Source of the DNA: Agrobacterium vitis
Lineage (GTDB): Bacteria; Pseudomonadota; Alphaproteobacteria; Rhizobiales; Rhizobiaceae
Direction: 5' to 3'
Assembly (NCBI RefSeq): GCF_014926405.1
Contig: NZ_JACXXJ020000005.1
Coordinates: 3,105,001-3,169,000, forward strand
Length of the DNA stretch: 64,000 bases
The notes under the pieces are model-generated. The model worked only from the letters and a program-made list of their open reading frames with translations. It was not told the DNA's origin and searched no databases. A program made the translations under genes and the position numbers. Shown in pieces: positions 35,656 through 45,144 of this stretch (the stretch's first letter is position 1; each line of letters begins with the position of its first letter).

Positions 35656-36855
35656 ATGCCAATGATTAGACGATATTCGAACGAGGAGTTTCTAACGGTT
35701 TTGCTCGATACGAAATCGGGTGGTAGCCTCGTTCCCGAGCTTCCCGCGGAATTATCGAACTCACAGTGGACAGTGGATGCGAATGGCAACGGCTTTGCAT
35801 CCTTCGAGTTGATACCCGAAAGCATTGTATTTACAACGTCCGGATCGACGGGAAAGCCCAAGAACGTTAGGAAGAGCCGATCTCAGATAGCGCTTGAAGC
35901 CCAAGCAGTTTTGGCGATTGTGAGTCACGGTACGTCGATGCCGGATGAGGTTATCTCGTTCGCGCCACCTAATCACGCATTTGGATTTCTGTGTGGTTTT
36001 GCTCTTTCACTACGACTAGGTGTACCCTTTACTTACAATCCTATTAATGCGGGAATCCCGCCTGCTGGTGCTGGTATCAACTCGTCACTTATCTTGGCGC
36101 TCCCTGCTTCGTTTCGTGCCCTTGAAAAAAGTGAGGATGCGTTCACGTCAAGAAGCCGTACCGCGATACTGCAATCGGCTGGGCCTGCATCCCCCAGATA
36201 CGCTGCAACTATCGAAGCACTTCGAACAAACTCCGTCGAAGGCTTCGAAATCTATGGCTCGACAGAAGCCGGTGCAATTGCCCACCGAAGAACTGAGGTC
36301 GCGCCGAATGCTTGGACGTTGTTCAACGATGTCGAATTGCTCCCGTCTGGTGACGTCAGCGGAGTAACCAGTGAGATGATTGTTTCAGGACCGCGCTGCG
36401 CATATGAGTCGCAGGAAGGAAATATGGACATTCTTCACTCTAACCAAAACTTCTCTGTGCGAACTGGCGATATCGCCCGCTTCACAGGAGAGCGCCAGTT
36501 CGTCTTAGTCGGAAGGATGGATAGGGTAATCCAAATTAACGGAGTGAACACCGATCTCGACGTCCTGCAACAGCAGTTGACGTACTATTTTCAGGATGTC
36601 GACTTCTACGTCGAAAAAAAACTTGATGACCTCCGAGGGCACGGCTTTGTGGTGCACTTCTTTTGCGGCGGTACGGTGGGTCACGTCGAAAGAATTAGGC
36701 AGGAGGTTGCTTACATCGTGAGCGAGGCATATCCCAGAAGTATATACCCGTCCAAAATCGAATTGAGTCGCGAACCATTCCGAAGATCACCTTCCGGTAA
36801 GGTTCTTGGACTTCCGAGAAGTCAATTTAGTGGCGCTCGCATAGATGTTCTTTAG
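35656..36855 (+). CDS. short AMP-dependent acyl ligase
   Basis: A 399-residue member of the adenylate-forming superfamily, shorter than the usual 500-550 because the N-terminal subdomain is reduced. P-loop FTTSGSTGKPK (59-69), IYGSTEAG, RTGDIARF, the hinge GRMDRVIQINGV and the C-terminal catalytic lysine in SPSGKVLGL are all present, so it should be active. Placed 19 bases after the carrier protein, it probably loads an acid onto it. The ATG at 35656 has AGGGGA upstream. The substrate is unknown. Confidence 0.8.
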   Translation: MPMIRRYSNEEFLTVLLDTKSGGSLVPELPAELSNSQWTVDANGNGFASFELIPESIVFTTSGSTGKPKNVRKSRSQIALEAQAVLAIVSHGTSMPDEVISFAPPNHAFGFLCGFALSLRLGVPFTYNPINAGIPPAGAGINSSLILALPASFRALEKSEDAFTSRSRTAILQSAGPASPRYAATIEALRTNSVEGFEIYGSTEAGAIAHRRTEVAPNAWTLFNDVELLPSGDVSGVTSEMIVSGPRCAYESQEGNMDILHSNQNFSVRTGDIARFTGERQFVLVGRMDRVIQINGVNTDLDVLQQQLTYYFQDVDFYVEKKLDDLRGHGFVVHFFCGGTVGHVERIRQEVAYIVSEAYPRSIYPSKIELSREPFRRSPSGKVLGLPRSQFSGARIDVL

Positions 36856-36926
36856 AAAATTATCAATATTACTTGGCGACGTTTAGAGACTTACTTTCGG
36901 AAAACGAAGTTTCAAAGAGAACGGAT

Positions 36927-37445
36927 ATGATTAGAGAAGCAACATTTGATGATGCCTCTAGCCTTGCAGCGATAAGTCTTGAAATTTGGTTTGGTACCTT
37001 CTTGCAAAATGGTATCAATGCATTTTTTGCAGACTACGCACTTCAGAGGTACACACCAGATCGTTATAAAGATATCCTTTCCCGAAGCAGCGACAAAATC
37101 TGGGTTTCGCAAAACTCCGAGGGGATTGACGGATTTATACGCGTCATCACAGGATCAGTTGCTCCGGCGACCCCATACAGCGATACAGAGATTTCCACCC
37201 TTTACGTACAACCGCAACATCAGCGGCAGGGCGTAGGTAAAGAATTGCTGAAGGAGGTGCGTCATTTCTGTGCCCAAACTGATCGACCAGATGTTTGGTT
37301 AAGTGTGAACGCGAAAAACGAAAGAGCCATAAAATTTTATTCGCGCTGCGGTTTCGAGAAGTTTGGAGAAACAAACTATCGGATAGGCGATCAAACCTAC
37401 CCAAATGATATTCTCCGACTAGTTCTGTCAAATGCTACCACATGA
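36927..37445 (+). CDS. GNAT-family N-acetyltransferase
   Basis: A 172-residue GNAT enzyme. The acetyl-CoA pyrophosphate motif is PQHQRQGVGKELLKEV (about 108-123) and the C-terminal part has NERAIKFYSRCGFEKFG, both standard. It may acetylate an amine in the product or give self-protection. ATG 36927 is used; a TTG-initiated longer reading starts at 36873. It lies 71 bases after the AMP-ligase in the same direction. Base use is AT-rich. Confidence 0.82.
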   Translation: MIREATFDDASSLAAISLEIWFGTFLQNGINAFFADYALQRYTPDRYKDILSRSSDKIWVSQNSEGIDGFIRVITGSVAPATPYSDTEISTLYVQPQHQRQGVGKELLKEVRHFCAQTDRPDVWLSVNAKNERAIKFYSRCGFEKFGETNYRIGDQTYPNDILRLVLSNATT

Positions 37446-37557
37446 CAATTCGAACTGATGCCGTTTAGGCATTAAGCTATGCAGCCCGACTTCTTGATGG
37501 GCGACCGGATTTGAGTAGGTTTATCTCAAATCGATTGTAGTTCGCGGGATTCCTCCA

Positions 37558-38955
37558 TTGAGAAATATTTCTGCAGAAAGAAGACATTTATCGCCTTTTG
37601 CTCCACTCGCTGTGAGAGCTCAGGTGACATCACACTCGGCATACCTTCGGGAAAACTGGTCGAGATTATTTAATGAGTACGTTAGCGTCGTGAATTCTAA
37701 GGTATCCGCCTTAATCGGAACAATAGAATCACATACACATTCAGATGATGGCGAAACGTCAGCCTCTTATAAAGATTTAATTGCAGTAAAACGACTAGAA
37801 AGCAGATTTGGCAGTAAAACTATTTCAGCAATACCAGACGCATCAGCATCAATAGTAATCGCTTTTGAAAAAGCTGGAATCTACACGCAAGGTAAAGCTC
37901 GAACAACGGAGTTCGGCGTCGGAAATAATTTTTCCGACTGCGTCAACCCCCTTTTCCCGCTATTTTCGCCAGGTGGATCTAGTAATGGCTCAGCCGCTGC
38001 GGTGGCGAGTGGCATCAGTGATGTATCGTTCGGCACCGACGCCGCAGGCTCTGTACGCCGCCCAGCTTCTTTCTGCGGAGCCGTGGCGCTCGTCTTTGGT
38101 GAATCGGAAGAATATAAGCGGGGTGTGGTCCCAGTCAGTTCTTCGCTGGAGCGGATTGGGGCAGTCGCCAGAACAGTCGACGATATGCTTTATTTGTGGG
38201 ATCGCCACGATCTTTCAAAAATTTACTCTCAACAATCTGCGGAAGTTGAGAAAATCTCGCTCGCCGCTCCGTATCTGCCGAAACAAATCGATGATGAAAT
38301 TGCTCAATCCTTTGAGGACTACGTCGCGCAAATCCGTTCTGCTGGAGTTTCAGTTGAAAGGTTCGATTGGGAAATCTGGCCTCAGCGTCATCTCGGCTGG
38401 AAAATGATTGCCTATGAGCTGAATCGATTTTTCGAAGAACATAAGGAAACCTTTCCCCTCAACCAGCTTCGTCCGAGCACCAGGCAAACGATCGAAAGTG
38501 GCGGATGCATTTCATTCAATGAATATCAAGACGCCCGAGATAGCCGCAATATTTTGGTTTTGGAGGTTGAGAGGCTTTTCGCGAGCAGTGGATTTTCTGG
38601 GGTTTTGCTACCGGTCGATCCCTACCCAGTTAGTCGAATTCCTGTCCAATCCACCCAGCACATGTTGCCACTTAACTCCTCCGACCGGTTTGATCCTTGG
38701 AATTATATGATCATCGCAAATCTTTGTAACCTTTCGGCTATTTCTTACCCCTATCGCGTAAGCAGTCGCGGTTTTCCCATGGCCGTTCAGATCTTTGCCC
38801 GAGCGCAAAGAGAAGTTGGCGTAATGAAAACAGCAAAGGTGTTGTCCGACTTGTTACCCAGTTGGATCGAGACTCATGAACTCAATGCAAGACGCCAATT
38901 CTTTGATGAGGCAGCCTTGTATGTGACCGCGAAGCATAATGGACGGGCCATATAG
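37558..38955 (+). CDS. amidase-signature family hydrolase
   Basis: A 465-residue amidase-signature protein. The Ser-cisSer-Lys triad is visible: Lys72 in YKDLIAVK, Ser141 in SPGGSSNGSAAA and nucleophile Ser165 in GTDAAGSVRRPASFCG. It could cleave or form an amide on the pathway. The start is unsure: the frame opens with a TTG at 37558 lacking a ribosome site, and GTG codons lie about 20 codons in. It begins 112 bases after the acetyltransferase. Confidence 0.8.
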   Translation: MRNISAERRHLSPFAPLAVRAQVTSHSAYLRENWSRLFNEYVSVVNSKVSALIGTIESHTHSDDGETSASYKDLIAVKRLESRFGSKTISAIPDASASIVIAFEKAGIYTQGKARTTEFGVGNNFSDCVNPLFPLFSPGGSSNGSAAAVASGISDVSFGTDAAGSVRRPASFCGAVALVFGESEEYKRGVVPVSSSLERIGAVARTVDDMLYLWDRHDLSKIYSQQSAEVEKISLAAPYLPKQIDDEIAQSFEDYVAQIRSAGVSVERFDWEIWPQRHLGWKMIAYELNRFFEEHKETFPLNQLRPSTRQTIESGGCISFNEYQDARDSRNILVLEVERLFASSGFSGVLLPVDPYPVSRIPVQSTQHMLPLNSSDRFDPWNYMIIANLCNLSAISYPYRVSSRGFPMAVQIFARAQREVGVMKTAKVLSDLLPSWIETHELNARRQFFDEAALYVTAKHNGRAI

Positions 38956-39121
38956 ATATCCTTCAACCCTTCAATTGCGTGGTGCAGTGAAGTAGTCCGC
39001 ACGCGTCGTGCAACTCTCTTAACTGCGAGTGCAGTCAGATAAGTTGCTTCGACACTCTGGAAGCCAATCACGTCCATTCATGTCGGATATCTCTCCGTCT
39101 GAGCCCAGAGGAAAGCTTGAA

Positions 39122-40321
39122 ATGCATCCATCATCCGTTCTTGGCGCTGAAATGCCAGCATTTCAAAAGGGTACATTCGTCGTTACCTGCGTGGCTACTT
39201 TGCTTGGCTTTTCCATGACAACAAGTCAGGCATTTTTGCCCGGAGTGATGGAGGCAAAAGGCATTTCCGCTTCGATAACGGGGTACGCGATGGCCTCAAC
39301 GGCGATTTTCGCTCTGATATTTGGCTTGCTGGCGGCACCGCTAATGGCTCGCTTAGGAACAACAGTTCTTATGTTTGCGGGAATGGCGATTATGTGTATT
39401 TGCCACTTAAGCTTCGAGGTTTCTTCACAAATTTCCGGCGGGATATTTTTGTCGCGTATGGTGTATGGGATGGGTGCCGGTATTTTTTACCCGGCGGCGC
39501 TCACTTTTGTAAAAGGCATGTTAAATGGGCCGCGCACGGTGACATTGTTTGCCATCTATACGTCAACGATCCCAGGGTCTAACTTGTTAGGTCCGCCTTT
39601 AGCCGAATGGTACATTTCAAACTATGGTAGTGCGCAGTACTTTATCGTTACGGCATCACCCGGATTTATATCCCTCGTTCTGTTTTTTTTAATATGGGTT
39701 CGGGGGAGCGATAAGTACGGCACGTTCGACGCGACGGCAAATTATTCTACTATACTTCTAAAGCCTGCCTCTTGGCTCCCGCTTCTATGTTTGTTTATTG
39801 CAGGAAGTATATGGGGATATGTAATATCCTTTCTTCCCTACGCAGCAAGAAGTAGAGATCTCCCGGGTTCGCTTTTTATTGTAGCAGCGACTGTTGGCCT
39901 TTTTGCTTCGCGGTTTTTCATCGTAAATTTTCTCAAGCAGTTTAATGATGCCTACGTTTCTGGCTGGGCGATCGCCTCGATGGCCATATCTCTTATGGCT
40001 ATGGCTTTGGTTAAGACTCCAGAAGCAGTCGCCGTTTGTGGGGTGATTTTCGGAGTTTCTTATGCACTTTCGTATCCTTTCATTTCGATTTGGATACTTA
40101 GCGCTTTCGATCAACAATCCCATCACATCGTCATTTCATTGACAAATGCGTTATTCAATTTTTGTATGTTTTTAGCGCCTTTATTTGTTTCATTTTTTAC
40201 AAGCTCTATACATCTAGCGATCGACCAATATCAAATCATCCTCTCATTTTCTGGTCTGATTCTGCTCGCAGCGGGCTTTCTGGCGCAATTTTTGTTTTCC
40301 TTGGGGAAGAAGTACATCTAA
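39122..40321 (+). CDS. MFS transporter, probable product exporter or importer
   Basis: About 399 residues with 12 hydrophobic helices. It belongs to the major facilitator superfamily (sequence LLAAPLMARLGTTVLMFAG in the loop 2-3 region; GMGAGIFYPAALTFVKG in helix 4-5). As the last gene of the first run of the cluster it is the best candidate to move the product across the membrane. ATG 39122 follows GAGGAAAG; upstream in-frame ATGs at 39029 and 39080 lack a good site. Strongly AT-rich relative to the flanks. Confidence 0.78.
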   Translation: MHPSSVLGAEMPAFQKGTFVVTCVATLLGFSMTTSQAFLPGVMEAKGISASITGYAMASTAIFALIFGLLAAPLMARLGTTVLMFAGMAIMCICHLSFEVSSQISGGIFLSRMVYGMGAGIFYPAALTFVKGMLNGPRTVTLFAIYTSTIPGSNLLGPPLAEWYISNYGSAQYFIVTASPGFISLVLFFLIWVRGSDKYGTFDATANYSTILLKPASWLPLLCLFIAGSIWGYVISFLPYAARSRDLPGSLFIVAATVGLFASRFFIVNFLKQFNDAYVSGWAIASMAISLMAMALVKTPEAVAVCGVIFGVSYALSYPFISIWILSAFDQQSHHIVISLTNALFNFCMFLAPLFVSFFTSSIHLAIDQYQIILSFSGLILLAAGFLAQFLFSLGKKYI

Positions 40322-40465
40322 ATTCCGCATTTCATTCTCGTGTGGTCTATTCAATTACTTCTCTTCATCACTGTTTTTTCGTGAATGACGGAGTGTACTC
40401 ATGCGGCCGCGATACTACCCGAGGAGTGACCTTCGGTCCGTCGACCTTACTGCCTGCACCCGAGC

Positions 40466-41347
40466 TCAAAGTCCTCTCGCAATTTTGAGAAATAACTTCA
40501 GAGATTGCTTTCTATTTAATCGATCGTAAAACGCTGCGAGATCAAGGTTCAACGACTCAGGATAAGGTATCAAAGGTACACGAACTACTCTTTCTACATG
40601 GATGCTTCGTGTATGAAATGGGGCGAATGCGATGCCCAATCGGGCGGAAACGAGACTATGGATGGTATGCATCCGGGTAGCAACGTGCGGTACTTTCATT
40701 TCTTTTCCTGCCTTCCGGCATAGATCGCGAAACTTGTTGTAGAAAACTGGCCCTTCATTTTCAGGAAACAAGATGAAGTCTTCGCCTGCAATTTGGTCGA
40801 ACGAAACGGAAGTATCGGTAGCCAGCGGATGCCCCTCATAAAAGAGGACATCATAACCATCAGGTCGGAGTATATCGACTGCTACCCGGTCTCCGGCGGT
40901 AACAGGGGGATGCCCCAATCCGATGTCAATGTTTCCGCCTTGCAAAAAGTCTATTTGATCGTTGGTTGTTTGCTCCATAAGCTCTACATGTACGTCAATG
41001 AGCGCACGCATCTGCCGAATTGTTTCCGGAAGAATCTGAAATGTTGCGGCTGACACAAATCCAATACGAAGAGTTTCTCGTTCCCTAAGGTGAGCTGTCC
41101 GCGCAGCGTTGATCGCGCGCTGTTGTCCATGCAGAATTTCAAAAGCTTCGGTGAGGAAGGCTTTGCCTGCAGGGGTAAGCGCGACACGCCGACTTGTTCG
41201 GTCGAAGAGTCGCACTGCGAGCTCAGCTTCCAAGCTTGCGATTGAGCGGCTTAGATGCGGTTGCGCAATACCTAGCTGTTGAGCACAGCGACCAAAGTGT
41301 AACACCTCACTTAGAGCAACAAAGTGACGCAGTTGCGCAAACTCCAT
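40466..41347 (-). CDS. LysR-family regulator between the two cluster runs
   Basis: A 293-residue LysR-type regulator. The N-terminal winged helix-turn-helix reads FGRCAQQLGIAQPHLSRSIA, followed by the effector-binding domain. It points away from the second run of the cluster (first start 41516) and toward the MFS gene, the usual divergent arrangement for a LysR activator and its target. The inducer is likely a pathway intermediate or substrate acid. It resembles regulators of aromatic or chlorinated acid use such as BenM/CatM in the HTH region. Confidence 0.85.
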   Translation of the reverse strand: MEFAQLRHFVALSEVLHFGRCAQQLGIAQPHLSRSIASLEAELAVRLFDRTSRRVALTPAGKAFLTEAFEILHGQQRAINAARTAHLRERETLRIGFVSAATFQILPETIRQMRALIDVHVELMEQTTNDQIDFLQGGNIDIGLGHPPVTAGDRVAVDILRPDGYDVLFYEGHPLATDTSVSFDQIAGEDFILFPENEGPVFYNKFRDLCRKAGKEMKVPHVATRMHTIHSLVSARLGIAFAPFHTRSIHVERVVRVPLIPYPESLNLDLAAFYDRLNRKQSLKLFLKIARGL

Positions 41348-41515
41348 TTCGATGCCTCCGTCGCATTGAGCGATACAAGTATGCGTCTTGATCTATCAAT
41401 AGTCTACTAATTTAATGGAAAATAACAGCTTTTGGAAAAATGATGTGGCATACGCAACTAGCTCATCAACAGACTTCTGCCGGTGACAACGCAAGCGAAC
41501 ACTGAGGGCAATGTG
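41348..41515. promoter_or_regulatory. divergent promoter region of LysR and the second ligase run
   Basis: 168 AT-rich bases between two divergent starts. Half sites GTATGC (41379-41384) and GCATAC (41448-41453) are inverted copies 63 bases apart and could be part of LysR binding. No clear -35/-10 chosen. Confidence 0.35.
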
Positions 41516-42742
41516 ATGAATCTCTCCAACCAAGAAAGTTTGATTCCAGATTCTGAAATTTCGTCAAGCATCGTTCAATTGGCCGCAGGGATTCCCGAAT
41601 TGGCCGACGCATATGCCCCATTCCAACATGGCGCGTTGCTAAGTTCGCTACCAATTCTCCAAAAATCAGACTTTAGAGCAATGAAAGAAAGCTTGCTGGC
41701 TCGCGCCCGATCGCAACCAGCAGGAGCAATAGTTCTAGGGAGCGGAGGAACTACCTCCGAACCTCTTATCAGCGTAATCCCTAGTGGGATGTTTCTTGAT
41801 AGAATTACTCGTGTCTGGGACCCGCTCGAAGCTAATGATGTTGTAATGAACTTAAATCTAGGCGCTGAGCTCGGGTCGATGTCCCCTTTTTTCAATGCCC
41901 TTAGTCATAGCGCAGGCGCAATCGGCGTTCCCCTCGGCCCTTTGGGAGACCGCGAAGCGGTCGACCGGTGGTTACCATTCTTCGAAGCGGTTGGTGCGAC
42001 CACATTAGCCGGCACCCCCACCCAGATCGGCCTAGTGCTTGGGCGCCTGAATGAAACTCAAAAACGACTGACGACACTCAAAAAGATCATCTGGACAGGT
42101 GAAGCCTTCAGCAAAGCCGCGCTAGATGAAGTTACCTCCTACGGAAACCTCGACATTTATGGCGCATATGGCTCCACAGAAACATGGGTGATTGGAGTAA
42201 GTTATCCGCAATGTACCGTTGGGACGTTTCATGTCGTACCTTACCAGCACATTGAATTTGTGGAGGGGCAGATAACAATTACTTGCCTGGATGAAAGTTG
42301 CATCAATCCAGTGGTTCGTTACCAGCTTGGAGACCGAGGACGGGCGTGTGTCTGCAATTGCGGTCGCTCTGGTGCGTTCATGGTGGAAGGAAGATCGGAC
42401 GAGCAGGTCAAGTTTCTCTCGGTCCTCTTCTATCCTAAAGAGCCATATGAAGTTGTGGTAAGCCACCCACAGGTTCGAGCAGCACAAATCATCTTGGTGA
42501 ATTCCGGTTCGTCGCAGGAGCGGATGGAAATCCATATTGAGCTCAACCAGCATGCCGCAATGGAACCAATAGACAAGGTTTCAAAGAGCGTGCGTGACCA
42601 TCTCCTTGGGAAGTTATACCGACTAGCCCACGAGGTTCACGACAGGCCGGAACGGATCAGTGTGCATGTGGTAGATCAACTCGCTACGAACCGAAGGTCT
42701 ATGAAAACGCCGTATATTATTTATTCGATAAGCAACCAGTGA
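41516..42742 (+). CDS. PaaK-like adenylate-forming ligase
   Basis: A 408-residue phenylacetate-CoA-ligase-like enzyme. P-loop LGSGGTTSEP (74-83), second motif IYGAYGSTETW, third region YQLGDRGRACVCNCGRSG with the cysteine cluster common in PaaK-like proteins, and a C-terminal subdomain with GRSDEQVKFLSV. It would activate an aromatic or other acid as acyl-AMP. ATG 41516 follows GAGGG; a GTG 11 codons earlier is weaker. It heads the second run (ligase, SDR, ATP-grasp). Confidence 0.8.
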   Translation: MNLSNQESLIPDSEISSSIVQLAAGIPELADAYAPFQHGALLSSLPILQKSDFRAMKESLLARARSQPAGAIVLGSGGTTSEPLISVIPSGMFLDRITRVWDPLEANDVVMNLNLGAELGSMSPFFNALSHSAGAIGVPLGPLGDREAVDRWLPFFEAVGATTLAGTPTQIGLVLGRLNETQKRLTTLKKIIWTGEAFSKAALDEVTSYGNLDIYGAYGSTETWVIGVSYPQCTVGTFHVVPYQHIEFVEGQITITCLDESCINPVVRYQLGDRGRACVCNCGRSGAFMVEGRSDEQVKFLSVLFYPKEPYEVVVSHPQVRAAQIILVNSGSSQERMEIHIELNQHAAMEPIDKVSKSVRDHLLGKLYRLAHEVHDRPERISVHVVDQLATNRRSMKTPYIIYSISNQ

Positions 42743-42751
42743 GGCCTTGTA

Positions 42752-43495
42752 ATGTCGAAGCTCGCAATCGTCAGTGGCGGTGGAAGTGGAATAGGCGCGG
42801 CAATAGCTGATAAGCTTGTGATGATCGGATACCGCGTACTTATCGTGGGGCGGCGTGCAAGCGCCCTTGAGAAGACGAAAGAGGCAATTGGTAATTCAAT
42901 CGATTCATTGGTTAGCGATGTATCCGACCCCGAACAAGTATCTGAGCTCGCCAAATACGTAGAGAAAAACTATGGCGGCGTTGACGCTTTGATCAACAAT
43001 GCTGGTGGAAACTTTGAGCTTTTAACGCCGTCCGCCACTACCGACTTGGAAGGGATCGCAGCAAACTGGATCGGGAACTTTAAAGTCAATGTATTAACCA
43101 CGGTACTTTTGACTGAGGCTCTCTCCCCTCTACTTAGAGAACGCGGCAGGGTAGTATTAACCAGTTCAATTGCAGCATTTCGGGGATCAGGGACAGGCTC
43201 ATACGCTGCTGCGAAAAGCGCACTCCATCCGTATGTATATGATCTGGCAAAACGGCTCGGATCTCGTCGGATTACTGTCAATGCAATCGCCCCGGGCTAT
43301 GTCGCGGAAACCGAATTCTTTGGTGACCGACTATCGAGCGCGCGTCGGCAACAACTCCAAGCCGAAACCCTTACTTCGGATGTTACGCATCCGAAACAGG
43401 TCGCAAGTTTAATTGGTTGGTTGTCAACCGACGATGCGGCCCAAGTTACAGGCCAAATTCTCCAGATTAATGGAGGAGCCCAACTGGGCCGATGA
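42752..43495 (+). CDS. SDR-family oxidoreductase (FabG-like)
   Basis: A 247-residue classical SDR. The NAD(P) motif is SGGGSGIGAAIA, followed by NNAGG and the catalytic TSSIAA...SYAAAKSAL. It could reduce a carbonyl or oxidise an alcohol of a carrier- or CoA-bound intermediate. It starts 9 bases after the PaaK-like ligase and ends 30 bases before the ATP-grasp gene. Confidence 0.86.
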   Translation: MSKLAIVSGGGSGIGAAIADKLVMIGYRVLIVGRRASALEKTKEAIGNSIDSLVSDVSDPEQVSELAKYVEKNYGGVDALINNAGGNFELLTPSATTDLEGIAANWIGNFKVNVLTTVLLTEALSPLLRERGRVVLTSSIAAFRGSGTGSYAAAKSALHPYVYDLAKRLGSRRITVNAIAPGYVAETEFFGDRLSSARRQQLQAETLTSDVTHPKQVASLIGWLSTDDAAQVTGQILQINGGAQLGR

Positions 43496-43525
43496 GCAGC
43501 GTAACATTTTGGATGGGTTATCTAG

Positions 43526-44785
43526 ATGAGCGAAGATACCGTAGTAATAGTAGATTCATATCTTCCTACCAATCGCGGCAGAGGAAGCTTGCTTGAAAGT
43601 TTTACGCAAGCCGGGGCTAAATGCGTTCGGGTTCAAAGCTCACCCGAACTCCCAATTGTTTTTCGATCATCTTTGAAATTAGATGGTTATGTCGCCAACA
43701 TTACGCACACAGGCGATCTGACCGACACCCTTGATGCGATTGCTCATTATTCTCCGTTGGCTGTCGTGCCGGGGTCGGAGGTGGGCGTTGAGTTTGCAGA
43801 CATTCTCAGCGAGCGTCTTAACCTCCCGTCCAACGGCACAACTAAGAGTCCGGCCCGGCGTGACAAATTCAGAATGATCGAAACTATCCGGGCTGCTGGG
43901 CTTACCGCGGCGGCTCAAATCAAGGTTGACGATGACGACCATCTTCGTGAATGGCATAGCAAGCTCGGTCGACGGGTAGTCCTTAAACCTATTCGCGGAG
44001 GCAATGGAGGGGGTATCCACTTCTGTGATACGGTCGACCAATCCGCAAGAGCCTACCAAGAGCTAATCAGCGCCGGAAATGTTTACACCTCCCAAAACGA
44101 TGCGGTCGTCGCGCAGGAGTACCTTTGGGGTCCCGAATATATGGTCAACACCGTAAGCTGCGATGGCGCGCATCATGTATGCGACATCTGGCAGACCAAT
44201 CGTCTAAGTACAAATAATGTTCTCGATCTTTGCGGATCGATTAGCATTCTGCCGCGCGATCGCGGTCCAGCTGATACTCTCGTCGAATATGCATATGGAG
44301 TGCTTGATGCACTCGATATTCGAAATGGGCCTGCTCATCTTGAGATCAAGATGACACCTGCGGGGCCTTGCCTCATCGAGATCGGCGCACGCACTGCCGG
44401 CGGTGATCTCCAACATCATGCAAGGCTATCTACTGGAGAATCACAGCTTGAGTGGACAGTGGACGCTTATCTGCGCCCCGATCGGTTTAAGCGGCGAGTC
44501 AACGAACCGTATAAAGTACTCTCGCATTTCACGTCTGTTGCGTTGATTTCCCCGCATTCGGGCATTCTCAACCGTTACATAGGCCTTGATGAAATAGTGC
44601 GGCTTGAATCCGTTCATGAGATTCGGCAGCTTGTTCAACCAGGGGAACAACTTCACCGAACCGTTGACGACCTGACCTATCCGGTCATTGTGACCCTCAT
44701 GCATTCCCTCGAAGAAATAGTGCGCCGCGACGCCGAAACTATCCGCTACCTTGACGGATCTGCCTTTTATCAACTTAAGGAATGA
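43526..44785 (+). CDS. ATP-grasp ligase (amino-acid ligase-like)
   Basis: A 419-residue ATP-grasp protein, similar in length and layout to L-amino-acid alpha-ligases (BacD) and carnosine-synthase-like enzymes. The glycine-rich ATP loop is VLKPIRGGNGGGIHF (about 151-165), and the metal and phosphate residues lie in HLEIKMTPAG...LIEIGARTAGG. It would join a carboxylate, via acyl-phosphate, to an amino group. In this cluster it is the likely amide-forming step. The exact partners are unknown. Confidence 0.82.
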   Translation: MSEDTVVIVDSYLPTNRGRGSLLESFTQAGAKCVRVQSSPELPIVFRSSLKLDGYVANITHTGDLTDTLDAIAHYSPLAVVPGSEVGVEFADILSERLNLPSNGTTKSPARRDKFRMIETIRAAGLTAAAQIKVDDDDHLREWHSKLGRRVVLKPIRGGNGGGIHFCDTVDQSARAYQELISAGNVYTSQNDAVVAQEYLWGPEYMVNTVSCDGAHHVCDIWQTNRLSTNNVLDLCGSISILPRDRGPADTLVEYAYGVLDALDIRNGPAHLEIKMTPAGPCLIEIGARTAGGDLQHHARLSTGESQLEWTVDAYLRPDRFKRRVNEPYKVLSHFTSVALISPHSGILNRYIGLDEIVRLESVHEIRQLVQPGEQLHRTVDDLTYPVIVTLMHSLEEIVRRDAETIRYLDGSAFYQLKE

Positions 44786-45144
44786 CGACCCAGAGTTCGT
44801 GCATGTAGGGGTAACGACCCACTTTCTATATGACCTTGTCCGCTGCAACAATCGATCTGGCTTGCCAGCCTCATGGCACGTCATCAACCGCCAGCGTCTG
44901 TTTCAGCCGGGCCGCAATTTCGGAGAGCCTTAGCTTTCTGTGAAACAGAACTGCATGTAACCCGCGCCATAAACTCAGATAATCGATTGGTAAAAAGAGA
45001 CATTTTGATTCTGACTGGGGTCTCAATCGGCGCAGCTCGGGACGCTGCTGATTTCGAGATTATCTCTTATTTTCAATAATATTCGTAGAATCCGAGGAGG
45101 TCCCGCTTTGATCTGTTTTACAATCAAAACGAGGTTTTCTAGCT
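44786..45144 (+). other. gap between the ATP-grasp and second LysR genes
   Basis: About 360 bases with no convincing gene. A 68-codon frame at 44873-45079 (ending RDILILTGVSIGAARDAADF...) has no recognisable family and no ribosome site. The region just before the LysR start carries GAGG at proper spacing. Confidence 0.4.

Noticed and set aside
44873..45079. 68-codon open frame between the ATP-grasp and LysR genes
   Set aside because: No ribosome site and no recognisable family; kept only as part of the gap description.
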